A stretch of 64,000 nt of DNA from Prunus persica. Taxonomy: Eukaryota > Streptophyta > Magnoliopsida > Rosales > Rosaceae. The number at the start of each line of letters is the position of its first letter. Position 1 is the stretch's first letter. Under the pieces are notes generated by a model. That model searched no databases. It was not told the origin of the DNA and was given only the letters and a program-made list of their open reading frames with translations. Positions 1 to 11,398 of this stretch are shown one piece after another. A program made the translations under genes and the position numbers. Location of the stretch: positions 8,291,371 to 8,355,370 of the forward strand of contig NC_034015.1 in assembly GCF_000346465.2 (NCBI RefSeq), written 5' to 3'.

Positions 1-2533
1 CACGACGTAAAACAATAAGATACTGTCGTCTATATTAGATACCAACCCTAATTTCTTTTTCTTTATATTTTATCAAATTAGGGAAAAACAAAAACCATTG
101 TTCAGAGAAATCAAACCTGCAATTAAACAAGCAAATAAAAAAAAGACTAAAATTTTAAAAACAACTTTGTCAATTTTCAGACGACGCTAGAACGACTGAC
201 GAACCGTCGTGGTCTACATATTTAACCACGTAAATAAGAAGCTACCGTCGTCTTATTTAGTTGAGGTAGTTGTCTTCAAAGTTGGAAACTTTCCCTCTTT
301 GTCTGTATATTTTATCGAACTTGGAAAGAAGTAAAATGATTTTGGCCAGAAAAAAGGTAAAAAGATTTTTCAAACAAAAAACGTATGAGCATGCAAAACA
401 GCAACCAAAATAGTGAAAATGAAAGCTTACCTTTTGCATGCAATGAAAGCAAGAGGAAGACGATCGATGTTTAAATTCAGAGACGACGAAGAAGACGAGA
501 GGAAGACGATGAGATACTCTGAAAGTGCTCTGACAAGGAAAAAAGTCTAAAAGTTTTCTCTGGGAGATTGAAATTTTTAATCGGGTTTGGAAAAAGTGCA
601 TGTGTAAGTCAGGTAGACGAAAAGTTGCTTACATATAAAACCATTTCAAAAAAATAATACGGCGGTTACATATAACTACGACGTATAAATTACAAAATAC
701 GACAGTACGTTTAACTTCGGACGTGGTAAATAATTACGACAGTAGTGTTGTAGGTACCGTCGTAGTAAACTCAAAATTAAAGTACATAAGTAATAACTCG
801 CGTCATGGTAGATCATTAACACGTCGGTTTTATTAATTTACCGACGTGGATTTCTGTAATATACGTCGATAATACCGACGTTGATTTTACAATTTAAACG
901 GCGGTTTTTTTGTAAGGACCGCCGTTGGTTTTAAAAATTTATTCTATAAATTTGTCGCTTTCATTCATTTTCGGTTTACATTTAAGGTTCCAAGTTCTTC
1001 CTCTCTCAGTCTCTCATGTCTCAAAGATAATAATTTGGATGTTTTCTCAAAGAGAAATTGAGCTTACTCGCATCAAATATATGTCCACAAGAAGAAGCTT
1101 GTCAACTAGCCTTCTCACTTCCTTGATCAAGCCTGATAGGACACTTAGTGCTTCTGAATACTCCTTGCTTTCCATCAAAAGAGATGCAAGCCTGGCCTCC
1201 ACTCGCTGTCGAAGGAAAGTTCGCTTCTCAGGGAAATCTGAAGATCAGATGTGCCTGATCCTCTGCTTGATTTTCTTGCCTAAGAAGATCCGTCGGATTT
1301 ATTGTGATAGCCTCTTCCTTTATCCGTAGAGCTTCAGAAGAAGAAGATGGGTTTCAAGAATGCGATAAAGAATATAAATGGCTTCAGATGGCCTCTAAAG
1401 CATGAGCAATTGAATCAGTAGTTTCTGGGAGATATGATGAAGACATTGTCAATGCTTTGAACTACACAAGTCCTGCAGAAAGATATGTTAAAGAAACTGA
1501 AACAACGGCGGTTTTCTGTTCTACCGTCGTCTTTTCTCGTCGTCTATATTAAGTTACGATGGCGGTAGATTTATAATTACCGACGTAGATTATTTTGTTA
1601 AACGTCGTTAAGTGTACTACAACCGACGTGGATTTTAATTTTAAATTATAAATGGAGTTTTTTTTCCCGTATTCTTTCAGTTTTAGTTTTCAATTCCAAA
1701 GCGTGATAAATAGATTTTTCTTTCCCGAGGAAATTTAAAATGAGGGAAATTAATGTTCTAGAATTTGTAAACTAACACGACGCAATATTTGCAAATCTGT
1801 GTCATCTGTTAAGATTATGATGTGGAACAGAGTTCCATCTGGTAAGATTTCGTAACCCTTGGGATCTCAGACAAAACTGATTATGTCGGCGGTGTTCTAT
1901 ATAAACCGTCGTGGTTATTTCAATTCTTGTCATTAAGTAGATCTACCGACGTAGGATAAGAAAATCAAAGAAAAAAATTGTTAACAAAAATTCTTATTAA
2001 GACGACCGTTAAAATTAAAGGTACGACGTATAAAATGAATAAATACGACGATAAATTTTATTGTACGATTTAAAGATAACGTAGTAGAACTATACGAGAA
2101 TGACGTCGATATATTTATATTTTCCGTCGTTGTAAATTAATTTAATACGGCGATATTTTGTATTTTAAAGCCGTGGATTTGTTTGTAATTATACGGCGTC
2201 TTATACGAAAACCTCGTCGTGTTATTTTATGAGTAAAAACGGCAGTTTTTATTGAAATCGTCGTCTTTACTTTCTACGTCGGTCGATTCATAACTTCTGC
2301 CGTTCTTTGTTGGCATTGATTTTACACTGCGGAAATCTGTTTCAAATAGACGTCGGTTGTTTAATTATGTACGTCGTTGTTTTTGAACAGCCATTTGAAA
2401 CTCCATTTTTTAGTTGTCTAAGGTTGTATTACACGACGGTGTTTTTAGAACCGTCGTCTTTTTATAAACCACGACGGTTTTCACTTAGACCGTCGTTGTT
2501 TTCTGGTCGTCTTTTTCACTTTTTGTAGTAGTG
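1..2533. mobile_element. CACTA (En/Spm-like) transposon, one end, non-coding part
   Basis: The right boundary is a CACTA terminus: 2519-2533 ends in GTAGTAGTG, the reverse complement of the classic CACTACTAC start, preceded by an A/T run. The whole stretch upstream is packed with short degenerate GC-rich motifs (ccgtcgt, cgacggt, cggcggttt, ccgacgt) in both orientations in AT-rich DNA. This is the usual look of CACTA subterminal transposase-binding repeats. The other terminus and any transposase are outside the window or lost, and no TNP2-like frame is visible. The element also carries a captured host-gene fragment (1037-1446). The short open frames here are not genes. Confidence 0.8.
1037..1446 (-). 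pseudogene. RPN6: captured fragment of 26S proteasome subunit RPN6 (PSMD11)
   Basis: Read on the minus strand from an ATG at 1446, the sequence gives the RPN6 N-terminus (MSSSYLPETTDSIA), then broken stretches including SSSSEALRIKE and LLRQENQAED. After a jump comes FLRQRVEARLASLLM-ESKEYSEALSVLSGLIKEV, ending near KLLLVD. RPN6 is a PCI-domain lid subunit of the 26S proteasome. In-frame stops follow residue 20, at least two internal segments of the normal protein are missing (after QAED, and between DLQISL and EKRTF), and a 1-bp shift lies near the 3' end. It cannot make a functional subunit. The N-terminal start and the order of pieces suggest capture of the 5' part of the gene by the CACTA element. 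Identification is from family knowledge; an alignment would confirm it. Confidence 0.75.
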
Positions 2534-2699
2534 GCTAAATGGATTTCTAATCCTTCAGTTAGGTTCGACAACAAGGATCTACTTAGGGGAATTAGGAATA
2601 CAAGGTTAGGACCAGATACCATGGTTAAATCATACTTTAGCTAGAATCAATTTGAAAATCTGAATTAAACTTGGTAACTTATTTGCTTGCGTTAGTTAT

Positions 2700-3402
2700 T
2701 TTCTTTCTTTCTTTATTTCAATCCTTGTACTTTTCACAATCATCATTAATCTAATTGAATCAATCTATCATCAATCCTCGTGGGATCGACCTCGCACTTA
2801 CATATGCTATACTACCGAACGACTCGTGCACTTGTGAGTATCACAAGTTAAGGAGGCAGCTTAATCTATTTTTGTGCAGCTGATTCGACAACAACAAAAC
2901 CGCCAAAGCTTAAAGAGCTCACTACGGCTGCAGAAAGGCTGGGCTCTTCGGGACTAGGCTCATGAATGGTTCCCCGGTCCTATCCGAACATTTCCTGACT
3001 AGTCTTGTGGTTGGTCGTTGCCGGAGCACCGAGATCACCAACCAAGACTAGCTGGCCTAATTTTCCGAAGGGAGAGAGATGCGAGGAAGATAGAACCACG
3101 AGGGGAGAGAGAGGGTGTGCAAATGGAAGAAGAGAAGGAGTTGGGGTATTTCAGGCTTTTTCGAACAATTCCAGTCTTTCCCGATACGTCCTTTTCGTTT
3201 TCATACCCTTTCTCTTTCGTTAAGACCCGAAATTGAGTGTGCCTACTGTCTACAGACTCATATCGACGAACTCTAAGTAACGGTGCCGCTCAATTCTCCA
3301 AAATCTTTTTCGAACAAAATGTGACTGAAGTGCCCCTACCCCTAAGGGAAAAAATGTAATTGCACAATTAAATAAACTACTTAATTGGGTCGGGGTGTTA
3401 CA
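2700..3402 (-). repeat. LTR-retrotransposon-like sequence
   Basis: Read on the minus strand, the block begins at 3402 with TGTAACACCCCGACCC, the common start of Ty3/gypsy (chromovirus-type) LTRs in plants. The 2790-2850 part contains a 'gtgggatcgacctcgcactt...' stretch often seen in non-coding parts of plant LTR elements; a diverged relative lies near 31350-31430. No partner LTR, primer-binding site or coding domain was found. The inner boundary near 2881 is a guess. The small open frames at 3005-3236 are not supported. Confidence 0.4.
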
Positions 3403-4054
3403 TTGTCCTTCTCATAATATTGGATGCGTCAACCTCCCAGTAGTTTCAGAAAAGTTTCAATTGCATCAAGGACATAAAACTCACTTTGGGAAAATTACAA
3501 ATATCCTCAAGTCACCAGACTCTCCACTATTTCACTCACAAAACATAAATATGTTCTTAAAAGTTGAAATTCCATAAGAAGTTAGATGGGTAGAAATAGA
3601 TGAAAGATACATTGCCACATTCCAAAGACTAGTATAAGCAATAGATTCTCAAGAAAAATGGTTGACATCAGAAAAGATGCTAACAATCAGAGGTTTAAAC
3701 TCTATATACACAAATTTATATAGGATTTATTTCACTTATACAAACAATGAATTGAATATGGGATCTATCATACTATGTCACCTACAATTACAATTACCAC
3801 CACATGCCATGTTGAATAAGAAAAATTCAATGTTCTAACTTGTTCATGTGAGAGAGCAGTATGCTGAAGGGACAAAACTAATTGAGGCGGAGGAAAAAAC
3901 TAGTTATATATTGTGCCAAAGGGACAAAACTAGTTCTACATGCTATCCACTTCTATATGGAAGTAAAACCAACTTCCCATTATAAGATTACTTTAGCAAT
4001 CAAGACTTGTGACGAACTCATCCACATATTTACATTATCTATGACTCTAGATAG
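3403..4054. other. intergenic, nothing recognised
   Basis: AT-rich DNA with short open frames only. I see no protein family, RNA gene or clear repeat structure. Confidence 0.5.
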
Positions 4055-4235
4055 GTTGGAATCACTTCTAGGGAGAAGCATCTCCCACATGATTTTCCAT
4101 ATAATCACTTTTAGTTATTTTAAGTGAATTTAGGGATGTTCTTCTACATAAAATCACTTAAAACCACTTAAAGTGATTATGAAAAAATGATTCTCCATAG
4201 AAGTGATTTTTGGCCTAACCTGAATCACTTCCAAA
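4055..4235. mobile_element. small MITE-like inverted-repeat element
   Basis: Imperfect inverted arms: ggaatcacttctagggagaa on the left matches the reverse complement of the right arm near 4188-4215 (ttctccatagaagtgatt). The centre repeats the word aatcactt in both orientations. It looks like a short non-autonomous DNA transposon; a target duplication was not resolved, so boundaries are approximate. Confidence 0.4.
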
Positions 4236-4636
4236 CAAGCTCTAAGAACAAAAAAATAATAATCAAAAGTTTCACAGAAAAGGAATATGAATGCCTTTGC
4301 AGAAAAGAAAAAGAAAAGAAAAATGCTTATAAAAAAATGTATTTCATAGCAAAAATGGTTACTATTTTAGCCTGAAGTTGGTCAGTAAAAGTGACAAGTC
4401 ACTTCTCCACCATATTCCAAGCTACTGGGTAAGAATTGAAGTGGACCCAACCATCTTAGGCACTTAACCTCTAAGCCCATTTTCCTAAAAATTTGTTGAG
4501 AAGAATTGAAGTTGGAGGCCACTTACCATATCTAGGATCATTTGATCCAACTGGAAGAATGGTTGTTGATTCTAACCATCCATCTTGGCCGGTATCCACT
4601 CCACCTCTTTGATCTCAAAAGCATGATTTAGGGTCT

Positions 4637-7120
4637 TCATGAAAAAATTCCACTTGCACCATGCTCTAGCACTTTATTAGCCCACAACCACATAGCCTTC
4701 TCAAGACACTCTTCGTCCACATGGGCATCGTCTGCCCCTAAATCGATCGAATTTTGGACCGAGATTCCCGTGATGGAAAGAGGCCCAAGATGATCTTTGT
4801 AAAATCTTGCTTCCACCGTGTTGGCTAAAGCCATGAAAAATATTGTATACACTACCATCCTTATGCCAAGAACTAATGAAGGAACACATATATTTCCATG
4901 GATCCAATCTCAGCTCGAAAAAGCATTGTAGTGAGCCATTGTCTCCACCCCAAAGAAGGTTTGCATCTTGAACTTTTGGCCCACCTTGACTTGGAGTGGG
5001 TTGATCCCCTTTATCTCAGTGGGAATTCCTTTATCCGAACATTTCTTCAACTTCCTCATAATTGAAGCTAGAAGGATGTTCACCGTGGGCCCTCGCATTA
5101 ATTTGAATTTTGCTCACCAGCACCTCCATCAAAATGAGCAAATACTTGTAAGGGCTTAAGGTGGGTAGCTCGATGTTTTTCATTCGGCCTTGACACAATG
5201 ATTTGAGGTCGAGCCACGTCTACATTTAGAACTTCTCAAGTCACTTAGATTTCCTTTGGTTCGCTCATCTGAAACATTGACTCGACCTTGTCGAAGACAT
5301 CACCGTAAATGGAATTAGGTTGGCCCGGCTATACTTTCAAAAACAAGAGAAGTGTGACCACCATGGAATCGACCTCATCAAAGTTCCAAAACTTCAACTT
5401 GGTCTTACCCACCTTCCAAGCACTTTCTAACTTGGCTAGCCTTTTCATATTCTCATGATCGTTCGGATGCTTCATATTTTATTTTGGGAATTCTTGGAGA
5501 CACTCACCATCACCATACTTATCGTCCCCATAGAACGCCTCGACCTTTATGCTCGGGATTTTCTTAGGCTTATTTAGCCTCTACTTTGTTCATAGGTTCA
5601 AGCCTTTATTCTATCTTTTTGGTATGAAAATCACCATGACTTGGTCCTCCTCTACCTTTGGCTCTTCATATTTCATCTAAGGATCACCCCTAACATCTTC
5701 AACTATTTCATGGTCCTCCTCTTCTTTCCTTTCGACCTTGTCTTGTTAACCACCTTGGCCATGACTTGATTTTGCCTACGGTCTGTTGGACTTTTGGCTA
5801 AACTGACTTAGCCTTTTCAACCTTTGATACCCTCTAATCCACCACCTTTGTTGGCTGCCTTGACTCTACCTAGGAATTATTTGCCTTGAAAAATTCTGGC
5901 AGATGAGCCTCCAACCCCAAGATTGTCTCATATGGGACTGTAACCACAACTGAGCAATTCATCAATTCTTAGTGCATTTTCATCTTTTCAGCCGTTGCTG
6001 CTTCTAGTGAGGCCACAACCTCAACCTTGGTTAGTTCCAACTCTTCCATCTGAAGCTTTTCTAAAAGTTTGACCACTCGATTAAGTTGGGTTGGCCTCTC
6101 ATTTTTCCATCATTATTCCTTTACATAGATCTTGCCATTCGCCTTGCGATAGGTTGAAGTACTAGGATGACTAGTATGATCCAAATGATCTCTGGCCATC
6201 TCTTTGGACCATCTTCCATGCCCCATAAATGCCTTTGATTGGCTAATTTTGGCCTTTGCTGGTGTTCGATAATTTGATCACTTTAAAATGTGGTATTGCT
6301 ATGTTGACCTTTTCCCTTACAACCACGTTTATCATTATTGCAGCACGTTTAGTCGTGTTCCCACCTTTTCTTTCACTAGATAAAGGCCATTATCTCTTAG
6401 GATGGTCACCTTAGGTTGTACTATATTTCAAGCCTCCTATTCGTTCATGTTTTGGGTCTCATCTCCTTGGGTGGACTCATTTTCCCCAACCAATTAGAGG
6501 TTCTCAATAGGAAATTCAACTTGAGCATTTGACTCCAAGGCTGAATTGTCACTTATTTCCCAATCAATATTGGGGTTGATATCTATATGATTATTTTCCT
6601 CTTGTGGCTGAGAATCAGGATAAGGTTGAGATTTTTCCACTCGGCTAGTTGGCCAAGTCGCAAGGAGATTCATCGGCTGATAGGAATAGTTCCATTAATA
6701 TTGATCTCTCATGTAGTGTATGTCATTGAGCATGCCAAAATATGTTTTTCCTCTTTTCAGCCAATGTGGCTTATGGAAGGAAGTTTTGGTCCTTTTTTTT
6801 GGATACGTAGGCGTGTCGGATCTATACCATCACTATATGGGTTATGGAATAATTTCCCATCGCTAACTACCCTATCAACTTGATCATTTATAGTAAAGTT
6901 GTAAAAGCCAACATACGCACCCATTATAACAACCCTCAACAGGTTTTGTGCAATCTGATCTTAAATACGACCTATAAATTGTTAGGCAAATTGCATTTTT
7001 CCTGGAAAAATGGTAGTAATATTAATAAATTCCAACATGGAGGGAAAAGAAATATAATAAAAATAAAAATAAAATGTATAATATTCAACGAAGAATGCGA
7101 GAGAACGCATAACATAATAC
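4637..7120 (-). mobile_element. Ty3/gypsy-type retrotransposon remnant, copy 1
   Basis: On the minus strand this holds decayed polyprotein pieces in order: an N-terminal Gag-side segment (about 6757-7060), a long eroded middle, a retropepsin-like segment (4910-5098) and a downstream linker (4637-4858). All are interrupted by stops and frameshifts. The same order recurs at 7930-9413 plus 12756-13190, so the window has two diverged same-strand copies. No reverse transcriptase or integrase was recognised. Classification as gypsy-type rests on the position of the protease between the Gag-side and downstream parts and is an inference. Confidence 0.6.
4910..5098 (-). pseudogene. retropepsin-like fragment of copy 1, catalytic triad lost
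   Basis: The frame contains TVNILLASIMRKLKK, then IPTEI and FFGVETMAHYNAF, the layout of a plant LTR-retrotransposon aspartic protease core. The residues just before TVN read RGP where an active enzyme has the D-[ST]-G triad, so the active site is destroyed. It sits inside the larger retroelement remnant and has no independent gene structure. Confidence 0.55.
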
Positions 7121-7450
7121 TTATAAGAAAGGAACCAGAAAAACGAACTTGAAGAAACTGAGTAGAGCGGTGAGAGAGATAGTGCTCAAGTGAACCAAGA
7201 GATGAGCGGCGGCAGAAATAAGACTGAAGCCGTGGTAAAAAGGTGAGAACAACACCTTATATTTACAACCCCTTATCTTGGGTGTGGCTGGTTGGGCCCT
7301 GATACTGAAACCTAAAGCCCATCTCCAGCAAATAACAGAGGACCAGACTACCACCCATCATCTTGGATTGCAATGTCCCACTTTTATTACGCTCATCCTC
7401 ATCTCGGGCCAGACTGATTGGATTATAACACCCCTTGTAATGAAACATAA
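7121..7450 (-). repeat. probable leader/LTR part of gypsy-type copy 1
   Basis: This lies directly upstream (minus strand) of the Gag-side segment of copy 1 and contains a TATA-like aatataagg near 7255-7265 on the minus strand, followed by a C/T-rich leader. Its position suggests the R-U5/leader of the element. The boundaries and the missing partner LTR make this tentative. Confidence 0.3.
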
Positions 7451-7929
7451 ATGAATATTTTATAATAGGATTTGTAATTATACCCGGGCCATTTGAATTG
7501 TAGCTGTTGTTGTAAAATGTCACCTTAAACAAAGAAAAACTGAAGCAATGCGTGCCATATATAGCTCAATTTCCTTTTTTTCTATTCAAAATACTACATG
7601 TGCACATTGCTTCAATTACTTTTTTAAGAGTGACAATTTGCAGTAAAATGTCAAATTTAGGTGATATTTGTACAAAAAATTTCTTTTAGAAATGACTGAA
7701 CACAAATAGATCTTTTGAGTTTGAGATGTGAAATGGGTCCTCCCATCAACGGAGGGAATACGTTGTAGAAAATCATTGTTTATTAAAAGTGCTCCAATGG
7801 AACTTGTAATGTAAATCATTAGTGGCACATGACTAATAAGTTCCATAATTTTGATTGAATTAGTTGAATTATTGACTTTACTCTTGGTAATTTTCGATGT
7901 TTTAGGTGCATATGTCAAGTCAAGTAAGT
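7451..7929. other. intergenic between the two retroelement copies
   Basis: AT-rich sequence without a recognised gene or repeat structure; the short open frames here have no family features. Confidence 0.4.
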
Positions 7930-9413
7930 CATGGATATCACAAATAGGTTATGGTTATATCTCGGTGGGAATTCGTTTATTCGAACCTTTCTTCAACTTC
8001 TTCATAATCGAAGCTAGAAGGATGTTCACCGTAGCCCTCGTATCAATTTCAGCTTTGCTCACCATCACCCCATTAAAAAGAGAACATATATGTAAGGGCT
8101 TAAGGTGGATAGCCATTTTCTTGGCAGCATCTCATAAAACACATTTTCTCGACCTATTTCATCAGCCTTGACACAATTATTTGAGGTCGAGCCACCTCTA
8201 CATTTAGAATTTCTCAAGTTACTTAGATTTCTTTTGGTTCGCTCATCTAAACCATTGACTCAACCGCTTCGAAGACATCACCGTCAATGGAATTAGGTTA
8301 GCCCGGCTAAGCTTTGAAAAACGACGGAAGTGTGACCACCATGGCATCAACCTCGTCAATGTCCCTAAACTTCAACTTGGTCTTACCCACCTTCCAAGCA
8401 CTTTCTAACTTGGCTAGCCTTTTCATATTCTCATGATCGTTCGGATGCTCCATAATTTCTTTTAGGAATTCTTCGAGGCACTCGCCATCACCATACTCAT
8501 CATTCCCATAGAGCACCTCATCCTCAACTGTGGTCTGCTTGAGATTTTCTTAGGCTTATTTAGCCTCTAATTTGGTCGTAGGTTCAAGCCCTTATTCTAT
8601 CTCGTTGGTATTAAAATCACCATGAATTGGCATTTCTCTACCTTTTGCTCTTCATATTTCGTATAAGGATCACCCCTAACATATTCGACCATTTCTTGGT
8701 CCTCATTTTCTTTCCTTTCTACATCCATTACTGGTTAACCACCTTTGCCATGACTCGATTTTGGCTAGGGGCGTTAAGACCTTTGGCTAAATAGACCTAG
8801 CCTTTTCAACTTTTGGTGGTCTCTCATCCACCACCTTTGTTGGTTGCCTGGACTCGACCTAGGAATTATTTGCCTTGAAAGCTTCAGTTAGATGAGCCTC
8901 CAACTCCAAGATTGGCTCTTTTGGTACCGTTACCATCATTCATCTATTCTCGGTGCATTTTCATCTTTTGCAGTTGTTGCTGCTTCTAGAGAGGCCACAA
9001 CCTCAGCCTTGGTTAATTCCAATTCTTTCATCTAAAACTTCTCTCGAAGTTTCGACCACTCTCTTGCTAGGTTGACATTTTCTCTTACAACCATGTCTAT
9101 CAATATTGTTGTACGTTGGGTCGTGCTTCGACCTTTTCTTTCACTAGATTGAGGCCATTATCTCTTAGGATGGTTGCCTGTGGTTGTACCATATTTCAAT
9201 CATCCTCTTCAATCACCTTTTGGGTCTCATCTCCTTAGGTGGACTCATTTTCGTCACCCAATGAGAAGTTCTCAATCGGAAATTCAACCTGAGAATTTGA
9301 CTCTAAGGTTGAATTCTCACATATTTCTCAATCAAGATTGGATTGAGATTCATACAATGATTTATACTAGATTGGATTGGATTGAGATTGTCTGATAATC
9401 ACGATAAGGTTGA
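7930..9413 (-). mobile_element. Ty3/gypsy-type remnant, copy 2, protease-side half
   Basis: The plus-strand text runs parallel to 5010-6620 (for example 'cttcaacttcttcataatcgaagctagaaggatgttcacc'-type wording occurs in both). On the minus strand the protease-like part reads IDTRATVNILLASIMKKLKK at about 7990-8050; the triad is D-T-R instead of D-T-G. The segment at 8307-8516 (LAKLESAWKVGKTKLKF) is the stretch upstream of the protease. The copy stops at 9413, where a later insertion separates it from its remaining part at 12756. Confidence 0.6.
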
Positions 9414-9856
9414 TGTAAGGTTTTTATTTGGACCTTTATTGTATTTTGGCTCTTCTCTTAAACTAACAAAATCATTGTAATATTAATTAGATTCTAGGTT
9501 AGAATTAGTGTGGGTTGAAGGGCTTCCAAGTGTCCTCGTTGCAGTTCAAAAGGTAAAATCATTTGCATTGTTCACATGGATTAATACCATTAATACATTC
9601 TATGGAATTATTAATCTACTCTGTGTCACCTCTGTGTTAGTATTTTATTCCTTCGTCAATCTTTTATTTCTCCACTTATTTTTGTCTGACCAAGCATGAG
9701 ATTTTTATAGTATTTAAAAACTTTTTTCCTTAAAACTTTCACATTTGTTTAAAATAGCCATATCCTAAAAGACTTTGTCTGATTGACTAAGTTAAACAAA
9801 TATTTGTTAATATCTTTGAGCCATGGGCTATTTGTAACTTTGTCATTCCCCATCTC

Positions 9857-10435
9857 TAGGGGTGGGCACGGTTCGGTTTGGACCGATTTTTGCCTCAAAT
9901 TAGAACCGATCCGATACTATTCATCCGGTTTGGTTCGGTTCGGTTTTAATAAAAAAAATTTCAAAAACTGTCCGGTTCGGTTTGAACCGGTTTCGGTCCG
10001 GTTTCAATTCCGGTTCGGTTTTGAACCGGATTATAAAAATTATTTTTTTAAATTGTTTTTTAATACAATTCTCAACTGAAATATTATTTTTTTACTTGAA
10101 AATTAACAAATTATTTAATTTCATATAAAAAATAAATATTAAAGTGAGAAAAGAGAGATATTTTGACATTGAACTTGGATAAATATTAGGTTTTTTTTTA
10201 GTGAAATTAAAAATATAGCATTAAATATAAATATATTTTGAAATTATATATTTTTTTAGTTTCACCGGTTCAGTTCGGCCCGGTTCGGTTTTTAAAGACA
10301 TGGAACCGAATCCGGAACCGGTCCAAACCGGTCCGGTTCGATTTTTGACCTTTTGGTCAACTCGGTTTTTTTCCGGTTTGGTTCGGTGTGGTTCGGCTCG
10401 GATTTTCGGTTCGCCGGTTTGAGTGCCCACCCCTA
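9857..10435. mobile_element. hAT-type MITE, 579 bp, with perfect TIR and TSD
   Basis: A perfect 13-bp terminal inverted repeat (TAGGGGTGGGCAC / GTGCCCACCCCTA) is flanked by a perfect 8-bp duplication CCCATCTC at 9849-9856 and 10436-10443. The 8-bp duplication is the hAT signature. Both flanks are filled with tandem-like ggttcggttc / gaaccgg subterminal repeats around an AT-rich core. No transposase is encoded, so it is non-autonomous. Open frames overlapping it are chance products of the repeats. Confidence 0.9.
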
Positions 10436-10515
10436 CCCATCTCTATTCTTTTTTGACAAATCACCGAATGTGGTTTTGATTCAAAGACTCTTCTATACAT
10501 ATATTATAATATTTT

Positions 10516-11398
10516 GGCCTAATATCACAAAACGTCATTAAGGTTTACGAAACTATCAGATTACATCCTTAATGTTGTTTTTGTTCAGTCGTGGTCCTCA
10601 AGCTGTGATCACAAATGGTCCATGTCGTTAGGTTCAATCAAAAACTCAGTTAGTTAGCTGACCTGGCTTATATATATATATCACAAAACATCCCTAAGGT
10701 TCACGCACCTATCACAAATGGTCTCTGCGATATTTTTTCGTTTTTTCATTTAAAATTCATAAAATTTTGGTTTTCTTTTTAAAAAAATATATATTTATTT
10801 TAAATACTTGTGACACTATATTTTTGAAGATGTGGGCTCCACATATATGCCACATCAACAAACTAATGAAGTTTTTTTAAAAATAATTTAAAAATAATAA
10901 AATTTAAAAATGAAAAAACCATTTATAGAAGATTTTAACCTTGAGGACCATTTATGAACCCTAAACCCTTGGTTTTTTCATTTTTAAGTTTTATGAATTT
11001 TAAATAATTTTTTAAAAACTCCATTAGTTTGTTGATGTGACATATGTGGAGCCCACATCTCCAATAATAGAGTGTCACGCGTATTTAAAATACAATATAT
11101 ATTTTTAAATAATTTAAAATTCATAAAATTTAAAAAAGAAAACCAAAATTTTATGAATTTTAAATTAAAAAATTTTCGTAAGGACCATTTGTGGTAGGTG
11201 CGTGAACCTCAAGGATGTTTTGTGATATATATATATATGCCACGTCAGCAAACTAACAAAGTTTTTTACGGAACCTAATGGCCGAAACCATTTGTGATCA
11301 CAAATACTAACCTTAAGGACCACGACTGACTAAAAAAAATATTATGGATGCAATCTAATAGTTTCGTAAACCTTAGGGACGTTTTGTGATATTAGGCC
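10516..11398. mobile_element. Mutator-like foldback MITE, 883 bp, 9-bp TSD
   Basis: The element starts ggcctaatatcacaaaacgtc and ends with its reverse complement with few changes. It is flanked by a perfect 9-bp duplication TAATATTTT at 10507-10515 and 11399-11407, typical of Mutator-like elements. The two arms remain complementary almost to the centre near 10950, for example the gtgggctccacatatatgccacatca stretch and its inverse, so each arm is over 400 bp. There is no transposase. Transcription would give a long double-stranded RNA. Confidence 0.88.

Noticed and set aside
3005..3236. Two overlapping 72-residue frames
   Set aside because: They lie in LTR-like DNA, have no conserved motif, and the overlapping pair is a repeat-composition effect.
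9783..10541. Open frames rich in Arg, Phe and Gly or Lys, Pro and Thr
   Set aside because: They arise from the subterminal repeats of the hAT MITE.
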